64,000 bases of DNA from Cryptomeria japonica (Eukaryota > Streptophyta > Pinopsida > Cupressales > Cupressaceae). The translations under genes and the position numbers were made by a program. Shown here in pieces: positions 33,901 through 44,781 of this stretch. A model generated the notes under the pieces. The model was not told the origin of the DNA and made no database searches. It saw nothing but the letters and a program-made list of their open reading frames with translations. Each line of letters begins with the position of its first letter. The stretch's first letter is position 1. The stretch spans positions 337,020,002-337,084,001 of the forward strand of contig NC_081414.1 in assembly GCF_030272615.1 (NCBI RefSeq). Reading direction: 5' to 3'.

Positions 33901-36190
33901 TCATTTCCGATGACTCAAATGAGTGGCAAGCCTTCTTGGGATAAGATCAATAGCTCGAGGAAGTCCATTGGGTGTAGAGTCAAAATTGGGTCTGCAATAA
34001 GATGAAGCCTCCTTTGTAACCTGCAAAAATCAATACTATTCTAGGGGAGAATAGCCCATGCTCATGCACTTCTTGGGAAGAAATGAAACCTAAACTAATT
34101 ATATAGAAAGATTCTCATAGAAGGAATTAAACAAAGCCATTGACTGGCTTATCAAAGTAGCTTCATTTCCTAACTAGTCTCTGATGCTTCTCGTGCTTAT
34201 GGCTAATGACCCAAGAAAACAAAAATGGCATGAATCCAACAGACTGTTGGGATGCCTCCCAAAAAATTGAGAACAAAGAAGCTCACCCATATTCAAATGT
34301 TTCTCTCTTGAGATAGATGGGTGAACTGAACTTGTTCTTCCTGATACTCAAATTTGTGCTTAGAGGTAAGCATGCCTAGTGGAGACTTGCAAGTCTGAGC
34401 TAGATGTTTGATTGGCATCCCTTTGAAGGGAATCTGATTAGGGCCATTACTGATGTCCTCCCATTGTGGACCACTTCCATAATTTCCACCCTTTGTTGTT
34501 GACATGGGAACAAAATAGGCACCTCTAAGATATGTTTCTACTACTCATGATTTATTGCCTCTGTTGGAGATGCAATATCTTCCACCTCCTCGTCATGGTG
34601 TTCAATAGCTAATTCATTAAAGGGTGTTAGCTTAGTGTCCAAATTTAAACAAAATCCCTCCAATTCATCCATAAAAGAGTCCTCCTCTAGCTTCTCTTCA
34701 CTCTTTTGTAAAAAAAGTACTGACCTCAGCCTTATTGCAGCTCCCTTGAAGGTCTATTAAATTTGAAATAGGGGCAGACCTAGGGTCCTCCACAATACTG
34801 CAGTCTTCATGATCCTCTTCCACCTCCATCTTGGGCTCATGCACATGCTCCCTATCATCACCAACATCACCCCGCTACTCCAAGATCACCATTGATGTGG
34901 GTGAAGAAAAACCTAAAGACAATCAAATGAGAGGACCAAGTCCTCTTCTTCATTGTTAGTTGTCTCTCATCTGATGGTTTGTTGTTGTAGCTAGCCATTC
35001 TTAGAATCTTCTTCCAATAAGACCGATTCCTCCTCCATCGGAATATATGAAAACTCACTACTGTCACATTGAACCTCCTTCTCTAGATGGGGGTGGCAAC
35101 CATCAGCCCTCCATACAAAAAGTCCACCTTTTGAGAGGAAGACAGTACTAGGGAAAGGCCTAGATGGAGGGCAATTTTTCTCAGGACATCGAGGGGTTTC
35201 AATAGTGGGTCGATGGCCTCTAAAGCTCTAGATCTTGAATTTAGGGCCTTCTTGAATAGGACCCTTAAAATGCTTCTCCTAAAATGAAGGAGGGTTCCTA
35301 AAACTTAGAATCTTGAATTTGAAAGGTTTAGGAGGCCCACCTTGTCTAAAGCTTGGAATTTTATGCTCATGAAGCTCCTCCACAAGTTGATTTAAAACAT
35401 GAGGTGGGGAAAGAACCTCTAGCTTTGCATTTGGGAAAACAAGAGATTCATCTACTCCTCTTTGGCTGGCACTTCCCTTGCAAGGTCCTCCTCATATTGT
35501 CTTCTTTGTACCTCCAAATTTTTCTCATGAAGATAAGTCTGATATTCTAGCTCCTCCTACTACAAGTCAAACTCTTGTTGCTTCATGATCTTATTCAGTT
35601 GCTTGGAGTAATCGAGCAACATGCTTTTCATATTTTCACTTACAACCTTTTCATCACTGAAGGGTTGGTTAGGTTGCCAAGAAGTTTGAGTAGGGGTTGG
35701 TAGGTGGTAAGAATTAAGAAAATACCCACCTATTGTTGAAGTGAATTTGTTTGGGTTGAAGCTAGGAGAAATCCTAGTTTGGTCTAATTGGTAAAGGGGA
35801 GATTACATCTCGTATTCTTATAAAATGGGGGCAAATAGAAGGTATACCCCTGATAGGTACTCATGATGAAGCATATAAGAATGAAAGATTGATCCTAATA
35901 AAATGCATGAAGATTAGATAGCTCTGTAACCACCAGGGGTTGACAACATACCATTAGGCTGAAATTGATAGTAAAGCCACTAGGTTCTTGAAGAATGTTT
36001 TCTCTAAAGGCTTGATGAACTAAAGAACACACCAAATCTTTAGTTGGTTTGAGCTTAGGACTACTTGACTAGTAGATTCTCTTAGAGTCACCAAGTGTGT
36101 TAAATGTTGCCTCCAAAGGCAGAACTTGCTAAGAGACACACCTACTATTAGCAATATGTAAGAAAAATTGAAGTAGAGATAGTTCAACTA
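33901..36190 (-). mobile_element. Interior of non-autonomous element R
   Basis: 2.3 kb between two copies of the R repeat, with no RT, integrase or RNase H that I can find. The only protein-like trace is a gag-like coiled-coil relic near 35460-35720 on the reverse strand. No good purine tract is seen at 33901. This fits a reduced, non-autonomous LTR element, but it could also be a decayed Ty3 element that has lost pol. Confidence 0.5.
35460..35720 (-). pseudogene. Gag-like coiled-coil relic
   Basis: The reverse strand reads PFSDEKVVSENMKSMLLDYS, then KQLNKIMKQQEFDL, two adjacent stops, EELEYQTYLHEKNLEVQRRQ and YEEDLA. The heptad-like charge pattern suggests a coiled coil, as in the N-terminal part of many plant Ty3 gag proteins. 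There is no zinc knuckle. Assignment to gag rests on position, between the primer site and the body, not on a firm domain match. Confidence 0.4.
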
Positions 36191-36208
36191 GTCCCACCAG
36201 GTATGCCA
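36191..36208 (-). other. Probable primer-binding site of element R
   Basis: On the reverse strand this is TGGCATACCTGGTGGGAC, 8 bp inside the LTR edge at 36217. The TGG start and the position fit a tRNA 3'-end complement. I cannot name the tRNA with confidence. Confidence 0.5.
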
Positions 36209-36216
36209 AAAACTAT

Positions 36217-38039
36217 TGTCACAAAAGTTTGCACCCATGTTGAACACTAATTCTCAACAACCTTGTGAAACATGTGTTGAATCTCTAGAGATGTCTAACT
36301 TCCTTTCCAATTAGGGTGCAGTGTTAGACAAGCCCAAGACTTGTAAAACCTACCCCTAAGCCTTATCTAATACTTGCAGAGGAAAAGGGAAGAGAGAATT
36401 GTGAAAGGGAAAAGAAAGGTGATACACCAACATTGATTTGATCTTTCCCCTACCCATGACTACATAAGACATCAATGAAGCAACTCAAAGCATACAGAGG
36501 TTCCTATCCTTAATCAATCCCTAAGATATATATGAGATAAAAACTTAATATGGAACTGAGAGGGACTACAACATCCATAGACAACCCTCATAAACAGAGT
36601 TGATACAACATATAAATCAACCAAAACAATTAAGAACACATTCACAACAAAGGAAGAGATAATTTGTGCAAGGAAAATAAACTTATAAAGAGGTAAAAAG
36701 GTTAACTTAATTGATGCAAAGGCCAGGTAATATAGTTACAAAAGAGACTTCCATAAGAGAAAAGGGAAAAAGACCCTTAGAATATGTTACACTTTTTTCT
36801 TTATAGGACAAGTATAACTCTAATAGAGCATTGAGTTAAAAATCCTAACAGACTAGGGTTATGTATAGAGAGAGACTGAGATCATGAATTAGATGGAAGA
36901 TCTAATGCTATGTGCTAGAGTAGATCCCTAAACAAAAATCATTGCTACAGTTGAAGATGGTATTAAATTCATAAAATCTGAGTGGCACTACAATTGGGAT
37001 GACATCAAAATAAACTCTGCTAGGAAATAATATCAACTATGCAATAAATGGGCATATGCAAACTTAGGAAAAGTCTGTAGCGACAAGAAAGAGTAATAGT
37101 GATCATCTTGTGACATTTGGAAGTGGTTGGAGTGCAATCTTATTAGAATTGAGTCATCGACTAGGTCATCAACTTAGTTTCGACCATCAAGTTGGCAACC
37201 ACCATGGGAACCTATTTGAATTCTAATGCTCACTACTAAATTTTAATCTTGGCCACTAGATCCTCCCTTTGTACACAGATGAACAACTGAGATGCACCAA
37301 AAAATGCCCCTAAAAAGCCCTCAAAAGGAGATTAAAATGTAGCCATTGATCTCACACTTAAGTGAAACTAGATGGATATCATTGCATGTGTAACTCTACT
37401 GGCCCCACCACCTAGGATGAAACCATCATACACAAACCAAACTAGACACATGGTAGGATCTTGTTGGATCGCAGGCAAGTCCAAAATAGTTACAAGGAAG
37501 CTGGGAAGATGGAAACTGACATTCTAGTAACCTCCAATGGTCCATCGTAGCATTGCAAAGGTAACTGATGGTTTACCTTAACCTCTGTGAACTTGCAATG
37601 ACATTGACATATGGCAGTAACCACAAACCCATCACAACATGAAATAGCACAGTTCCTTGACCATTGTAATGATGTGGCTAACAATCAATGGTAACTGCAA
37701 CAAGTCCATCATAACATTGCAAGACCAAGGGGCAATGACCACCAACAACTACAAACCTATAATCAAGTGGTCACAATAACAATTAACTTCCTTCCTGCCG
37801 GTAGCGGGTAAAATGGGGCTGGTTCTAGGATGCATAAGTAACACTCCAGTGGGTTGATTTAAGTGAAATGACTACCCGTACTGGTCAACAGAGGAAAAGA
37901 ACAAGTCCAAAAAAAAATACTAAGGCAAGAAGGCTTAAAGATTTAGGGTTTAGGCCTTAGGGAAAAAATGTAGGGTTGAGCCATTGATGATTTCTTAGAT
38001 CAGTTATTTGTGTGGCTAAGGTTGACAAAAAAAATGTCA
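36217..38039 (-). repeat. Right LTR of element R
   Basis: About 1.8 kb. On the reverse strand it would start TGACATTTTT and end TTTTGTGACA, next to a primer-like site. Its right part (37625-38039) is duplicated at 1-247 plus 33737-33900. No gene is present; the small open frame 37490-37684 has no recognisable domain. Confidence 0.55.
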
Positions 38040-38707
38040 ATATATCATTAATGAAAAATAAAACATACTTGACCAATTATTTCTCCATCATGAAATGAGG
38101 CATCAAAATCAAAATATTTTGTGTCGCCTAATAATTCTCAACCTTCCTCAAATTCTCTAGTTCATGGAAGTGCCAATATTCCAACAATAAATTTTTTTCA
38201 TGCGAGCTAATGGTTCTCAACATTCCTCATACACTCTTGATCATGGAAGTGTCAATGTTGTAACAATAAAAGTTTTTCATAGAAACTAACCAGGCTTGAC
38301 CTTCTTCACACACTCTTGTTAGTGATAGTTCATGGACAATCATGCCAATAAAAAAAAGGCTCCTAAAGAAGGATTTGATTGCACATAATATATGTCTTCA
38401 ATCCCACATCAAAAAGGATGAAATCATTTCAAAGATAGATCTACTAATACATCATGAGATATCTTGTTTTAAGGTTTTTTAGCTTTTTAAAATCAAAATG
38501 CACCATATTTATTAGTCTAATACACTATTTATTTATTTTATATTATTTTTTATATAGAAAGGTAGGGTACCCATTTGACAGTTAAAAATAAATAAAATTA
38601 AAAAATAATTTCATTCTTAAGCAATTTTAATTAAATTATTTGTCTTATTTATCTATCTATAATTTAATTTAACAAAAAAAATTGAACTATCATAGATATT
38701 TTAAATA
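38040..38707. other. AT-rich gap with a 79-bp tandem repeat
   Basis: No gene seen. Bases 38129-38355 hold about three units at a 79-bp period, starting at 38129, 38208 and 38287. They share TTCTCAAC, TTCCTCA, TCATGGAAGTG and CAATAAA segments; the third is degraded. The rest is AT-rich, with runs of A and T. Confidence 0.7.
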
Positions 38708-38951
38708 TATCTATATAATTTTTTATTTTTTATTTTTTATTTTTTTAATCGATAAGTGCTATCTTTTATGGGGATAGCTCCCTATATTACTTGAAAATTT
38801 TGAAATTACATTTTAATAGATATTCATATACCCTAAAACCATCTAAATCAACCCAAATACATATAAAATACTTTGCTTAATATGCCCATAAGGTTATCCC
38901 TCCAGCTACATCCCAATTTCCTCCACTGACCCAAACACAAAACCAGGGTTA

Positions 38952-39660
38952 CATCTAGCCTCCTATGGCTTGGTATATCATAGTAGCATGCTCACCTATC
39001 GTGATTGCTTTACATGTGGAACTCTCCGGTAGCCACCACTCTTCTGCCTCAGTGATCCTGCGAAATGGTTCAAGGTTTCCATTGAAGACTGCACATCTAA
39101 AAATTTCCCATGCCTCATCCCCAAAATTCTTCCTTCTCTCCCGCTCTTCCCTCCACACTTCCCTGCGGGCCATCTCCCAGATCTCCTCACTGGTCATAGA
39201 AGCCTCCTCTCCTCCATCACTACTCTCACTATCTTCTCCCTTGTCAGCTCCATCACTCTCTTCCTTTTCCTTAGAGTTTGATCGAAGGTAATTTTCAAAT
39301 TGAAAGTATACCTTCTGTATACTAACTCTAACTCCTTCCTCCAGGCTCAAAATGGCTTCTGCAACCATATCTGCTATGAAGGGTTTTATGAAACCTGCTA
39401 TTAATTCAACCACTTTTTCCTTCATTTCAATGATATCTGCCAAAGGAACAAGAACAACTTCCAACACCAGAGCATCGCACCAGTGTCTGTCAGTGTTTAA
39501 GGTAATGCCCACAAGCCCCCTAATGGATTCATAAACATATTCTTTAGAATTGAAAAAGTTTCTCAACTGTGTAATCAATACATTTTCACAGTTAACATAA
39601 CTGATCCTTTCGAAAAAATCCATATTTAGCACAAATCCTTCAAGTCTCCCCTAAGACCTT
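38952..39660 (-). pseudogene. Unrecognised coding region at the 3' end of the LINE
   Basis: A reverse-strand open frame of about 230 residues reads from GRLEGFVLNMDFFERISYV to the stop at 38955. It is predicted mostly helical, with an acidic low-complexity block (SDGADKGEDSESSDGGEE) and a following Glu/Arg-rich helix. Upstream of 39655 a second frame (KVKAFFPSDFLDKVLG) appears to continue it across a one-base shift, so the original protein was longer. I recognise no domain. It lies 3' of RNase H, an unusual place for LINE coding sequence; it could be an element-specific extra gene or a transduced host fragment. Confidence 0.5.
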
Positions 39661-40029
39661 GTCCAAAAAATCACTTGGAAAAAAAGCCTTCACCTTCGCC
39701 TTAAAAGGATGGAGAATGATTTGACCATTTCTATCTTTGTCCTCTTTCTGCTAGAATCTTACTGGTTGAATTCATATCTTTTTTGAGTTTTCTTTTCTGA
39801 ACTATTTGAGCCTCTCAGGAGCCATGTGACTTCCTAGATCCCTATTATCGGTACCCGAGCATTATCTTTTCTTGCTTGACTCTTCTTTTAGTCTCTGTCT
39901 AACGTTTATCTTTAAGAAAAGTTCTCAGATGTGACAAGCCCATAATGCTATGTGCAATCGAGGCATGATTGAAACCTTCACGTTTGTCCTCTATGCACCC
40001 TTCTTTTCACAGAAAATCTCTGTCAACCG

Positions 40030-40540
40030 ATTCCAGTTTTAGGAAATCTACCTCTATCTGTAGCAAGGATCTCTATCAATCCATCCAGTAGCTCCTCCTT
40101 CTCTGTCAACTATATTGTGTCATCACATTCAATGCCTCTATTAGCTAGCCAGTCTGCCGCCGCATTGACCTCTCGGTAGATGTGTTTGAGGGTGAAATTG
40201 TTTAAACTTTTGCTTATTTTCTGGATTTTGGGTCGTATCGCCTCCAATTTCCAATTTTCAAAATTCTTGTTTGAAATGTCATTCAGGATAATTTATGAGT
40301 CTCCCTCCACTTCTACATCCTAAATGCTGTGCACCACACACCATTCCATTCCAGCTAGTAATCCCGCCAATTCAGCCATGTTGTTTGTGTTGATTCCCAG
40401 GGAACCATATTTTGCCCCTACAAAATTGCCAAACTCATTCCTTATAATGGCACCATATCCAGATTTTCTCGGGTTGCCTCGGATAGCACCATCAAAGTTC
40501 ATCTTGAAGTTTCCAGTCTTTGGAGGAATCCATACTTCAC
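40030..40540 (-). pseudogene. LINE RNase H domain
   Basis: This plant RVT_3-type RNase H begins MNFDGAIRGNPRKSGYGAII on the reverse strand. It continues as NNMAELAGLLAGMEWCV, then after a stop VEVEGDS and NAAADWLANRGIE. The D-E-D-D catalytic positions are all visible. Stops lie at about 40320, at about 40297 and near 40110. The domain would degrade RNA during LINE replication. Confidence 0.85.
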
Positions 40541-40585
40541 TATCTATATAATTTTTTTAATATAAATTTAAGATGTTAAGCTAAT

Positions 40586-40673
40586 TTTTATTATGAGAAA
40601 TTATTATGATATTATTTTTGAAAATTTAGTATTTATTATAAAAACAATATCATAATAATTTTTCATAATAAAA
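40586..40673. repeat. 34-bp inverted repeat hairpin
   Basis: The arms 40586-40619 and 40640-40673 are complementary except for two or three positions, with a 20-bp loop. The composition is nearly all A/T. It lies just beyond the LINE target duplication. It may be a relic of a small inverted-repeat transposon or a simple AT palindrome; no target duplication is clear. Confidence 0.7.
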
Positions 40674-40930
40674 TCCCCCTATTTTCAAAAAATATTGCCT
40701 TAAACTCCTTTTTTGTCAACCCCTCTCAATACACAACTTGAATTAAAAGCCCTCCTATTTTTACCAAATATTATATTTTTCATAGCTTGAATTAACCCTC
40801 CCCCACTATTATTAAACCCCCCAAAATGAATGCATGTGACATAATATTTCCTAGCCAGTGCAACTTCCGTGGTCTTAATATTAAATAGCTAAATTGAAAA
40901 AAAAAAGAAGGTCCCCTTGACACTGGATAG

Positions 40931-41372
40931 TTACAATTGAACTTTGATGAGTCATCTAAAGGGAACCCAAGTTAAGTAGGTGGGGGTGGGGTCATCAGAG
41001 ATCCAGATAGAAAGATGGTTTTGGCCTATGTGATTAACCTTGGTGCTCAAACTTCCAATGTGGAGGAAGTTGAAATGACTTTCTATGGCATATCTATTGC
41101 CAATGATAGGGGTTACCAAACAATTATAATAGGAGACCAAAAACGTCATCATGATACTGCAAGGAAAGGCTATGCCAGGCTAGAACATGGTGGACCTCAT
41201 CACCAAATGCAAACATTTTATATCTACATTTTATCACATTAGGATCAACCACACCCTTAGGGAGGGGAACAAGATGGTGGATAGGTTGTTGAACCTTGGT
41301 TCCTTCTCCAACAACCTCAAAATATGGGTGATAAAGTATGAGTTTCTTGATGACTGTCATGCCAGAATATGA
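40931..41372 (+). pseudogene. LINE RNase H relic on the forward strand
   Basis: This reads NFDESSKGNP, then after a stop GGGVIRDPDRKMVLAYVINL and GAQTSNVEEVEM, IIIGDQK, and after a frame change HTLREGNKMVDRLLNLGSF. It corresponds to RVT_3 RNase H with all four acidic positions recognisable. Orientation is opposite to the neighbouring LINE, so it is a separate insertion. Its own RT is not present upstream, which suggests 5' truncation; no clear target duplication was found. Confidence 0.75.
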
Positions 41373-41659
41373 GTAGACATTTATCCCAATGATTTATAAA
41401 GAATTAAAGATTTCCTAAATTCATTTATTATCTCGTTCATCTTGTACTTCAATCATTTATCGATTCAGAGTAGTTGTTTTAAATATGGTGAAAGCAACAT
41501 TTCCTCCAAAATTGCCTTTTGTTGTGATTTTTCCAAAGATGGTTTTAGTAACCATTTACCGGCCTTGATTACTAGTTTCCTAACAAAGTCTTTACCATGG
41601 TTGGAGATCTCATTTAAACTAAGATGTACAAGTGTGACAACTTGAAATAGAATGAATCT

Positions 41660-43160
41660 CTCTAGAAGAAGGAGGTGAAAGGTAATCTTGTGTTGTATAT
41701 TGAGAGAATGAAGGGTTTGAACCCTACCCTCTCTAAGAAATTCGCACAATTATGGAATGAGGGTGAAGTTAAAGTGGGGGGTGTGGTGTTTGTGACGTCC
41801 ATGGAGTCAAATGCATATGAAAATGGTTTGATAGTGGAAGGTAAGAACTTCCCTAAGAAACCTAAGGGGAACTACAAAGCTGAATTTATGCGATTCCTAA
41901 AGCTAGAAGAGAAGGTGGCTCATCTACAAAGAAGATTCAATAGAGAAAATTTTCCTAGGGTTTGGAAGGAGGTCACACTACTTATGAAGTACATTACTTT
42001 GGATGTAAGGTTCAAATGATTCCACTCCAAATTCTTCCTAATGCTTGACCACCTTAGGTATGGTATGAAGATGAACTTCTCCTATTGGATTTTTTTGTCC
42101 ATTTCTTAGTCTATGTTAGTTTCTAAATCGAGAACTATTCTTCCCCTACATCAGTGGCTTAAATTGAGACTATGCAATTTTCATCTGGCTCTGACCCCCA
42201 CTAGTGGACTTTCTATAGACCCTTTTGGTCCTCTCCCCAACCCTACCCTCATTATTGAGCTTTCAAATAACCTAGATAAGAAAGAATTACATATAACCCC
42301 TAAGATCAAAGGGACCCCTACCCAAGTTAACCCTAATAGGTCAGCTAAAAAAAATAACCCTCTTACCCCTCCCATCATAAAATGTACCATTGAAGAGTTG
42401 GAGGTAGAGGAGAAGGTTTTTGAGAAATATGCTTCCTCTTGGTCCATAGGATTGGAGTGTACTCAAAAATAACCCCATTGATAATTTTTCCACCCCTTCC
42501 ATACCATTATTTAGATCCCTTCCCACTTCCCCTTTTAATTCCCCTAAAAAATAGGATTTACTTGTTCTTGCAAAGAAGGTTGATGAGTTTTGTGACTCCT
42601 ACAATAGATAGGAAGCCTTTATACTCTAGCTCCTCAACCAACTCAATGTTGCTAAAAATAAAATTAATATGCTAGAGGTCCTAGTCAAGGCAAACATCAA
42701 AGCTTCTAACTAGGCAATGCATGGAAAGGATGAAAGGCTATGGGTGGTGACTAATGATTTGGCAAATAAAATTGAAAAGTGGGAAGTCTTAGAAGAGAAA
42801 ATAAAGGAGCTCAATGAGAAGGTGGAATAGAAAGAAGAAATGAGAGAGATTTTAAAATAATTGATGATCTTCAGAACAACCAAACATTCCTCTAAATTCA
42901 TATGTATGAGATGATGGCCTTGAATGATGAAATGGAAAAAAAAAACTGTACATCTCTTGAGGACATTTAGGGGGAAATTGACAAAAGGCATGCTAAGAAG
43001 AAACACCATAAAAAATTGCCTTCCACCACTGTGATTGAATAGATTGTGTCTAGGGTGAAGGCTACCCCAAAGTCCCTTGCTATTTATTGAGGAAAAGGTT
43101 CAAACAAAAGGCTCTCCTTCTTTGAGAAAGTGAAAGTGTTGATCTAGGAATGACAAATTG
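41660..43160 (+). pseudogene. Unrecognised repeat-associated coding relic with coiled-coil-like tail
   Basis: The first part (41675-42060) reads RMKGLNPTLSKKFAQLWNEG, then EVKVGGVVFVTSMES and FPRVWKEVTLLMKYITLDVR. The phrasing loosely recalls repetitive plant proteins annotated as putative plant transposon protein; that is recollection and not verified. After stops the frame moves on (42113-42472), and a Lys/Glu/Leu-rich helical stretch from about 42570 to 43000 looks like a coiled coil. Many stops are present. It follows the forward LINE RNase H relic by about 300 bp, and the two may or may not belong together. Confidence 0.4.
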
Positions 43161-43421
43161 AGAAAACCCCCACTAGGTAGACCATTGGTTCGTATATTCG
43201 ATGGATAGTGTGGTCATTCCTTTTTGGTGTCTATCAATCTATAGTCTATTTTTTAATGTTTTGGGCCTCTCCAAATTTTATCTAATTAGAACTAATTGAA
43301 AAAATAAAATTTTAAAATATAAAATTAGCTGATAGTCTGTTTATGGTGGGGAAAGCCCTTCAAATTTAGGCTCTTGATGTAAATTTTTTTTTTCCAGTGA
43401 AGTAATAGCTGGATGGAAAAT

Positions 43422-44781
43422 TGCACAACATAGGGTTGAGAGGGGGTTGAATTAGTCCGAACCTCAAAATATACTATTTCTAATCTTTTAAACTTCAAAC
43501 CACAATTATCTTATTACTGCAATTGTGAAACATAAAGCACAAATCACAATAAACACATGAGCACCAAATTAATGTGGAAAACCCTAAACAGGGAAAAACC
43601 ATGGTGAGAATCATACTCACAATATGAATAAATAAATATAATGTTTTATGCTCAAGGCTAAGGAGCTCATTGCACCTAATTAGACTTTCAAGACTAAGGT
43701 GCACAACCTTAGGGAAATGTATAATGGACTTGCATTACTGAGACTCACTATCTTAGGGTGAGACACAAAGAATTGCATAGGCTACCAAAAGAAACACATT
43801 GTATTTTGGCAGATACAAGGAATAGATAAATTGAAATGAACAAGATCTCCTAAACATGAAATTATCCTTGAACCATTGTGTCAAGCAACCAATATTATGG
43901 CAAACACTTTTGACATCAACCACTGTCTTAAAACACTATCACACTGAAGATATCATCATCAAAGCTCTTCGCAAATTAATTTTTGCATCGAAACTATTTG
44001 CATATCATTTTTGTATAATTCACACCAATATACACACATTTCATACATCAATTCATATAGACACACATCTATATATACAAGATCATTCTTTAAAACCCTC
44101 AACTAGGTCAGCCACAAACATAATTTACAATATAACATAAATTATGCCACCCAGACTAATAATACCAAATGTAGTCCACTCCAGGGGATAGAGGGGACCC
44201 AAATACAAAAAAACACATCCTTCTAAAATTATCCCAATGATCCACACATACTAACATATCCTCCAAGGTCAGTACCAAATGAAAAGCATAGATAATTATT
44301 AAAGTGTGTTACCAGTTAGCTAAAAAAATCCTCCAATATAAAATATCCATTACATATCTACAAATTTCATGGTGAAATCCATATCAAAATGAAAAATCAT
44401 CCTATAATGCAAATTTGGACCAAAAGAACATGATCCAAATAAGATACACTACCTCATTCAACTAGAAAGCAAAATAGTTGATGACACTGAACAAAGAATA
44501 ACATAATTGCTTATGCTGATCTGTTGAGCATAAAAATGGAACCAAGTAACTAAGACCTAATCCCACTCTCATGTAAAAATTTAAACATGAAAGAGCCTAA
44601 GGAGATATATCACTTTGACTACTTCTTGTGAGAGAAAGAGAGAGTCAAGGAATATCTCTTAGGGTTTCTATTCGTTTGCTATAATGTAGAGGAGATGTGC
44701 AAAATGCAATGATCAACTTGTGATGGTGAAATTTGGAACTAAGGTCACCTCAAGTAGGTTAAGACCACTAATTAACCAACA
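43422..44781 (-). repeat. LTR-like sequence, Copia type, unattached
   Basis: On the plus strand it starts TGCACAACATAGGGTTGAGAGG and then carries the block GTGGAAAACCCT...GGGAAAAACCATGGTGAG, which is shared by the LTRs of elements B, C, E and F. A TATA-like stretch lies near 44070. The right end (ACCAACA at 44775-44781) is tentative, and no target duplication is seen. No body is attached, so it is a solo or truncated LTR. Confidence 0.45.

Larger units (their letters stand above)
38725..40540 (-). mobile_element. 5'-truncated LINE with A-rich tail and target duplication
   Basis: The reverse-strand element is flanked by TATCTATATAATTTTTT at 38708-38724 and 40541-40557, a 17-bp duplication typical of target-primed reverse transcription. 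Its 3' end (left) is an A-rich tail made of A6T-like units at 38725-38747. It contains an RNase H domain (40030-40540) and a downstream coding region (38952-39660). RT and endonuclease are absent because of 5' truncation, which is usual for LINEs. Confidence 0.8.

Noticed and set aside
42181-42526. Reverse open frames near 42.2-42.5 kb
   Set aside because: They overlap the more coherent forward reading and have no domain resemblance.
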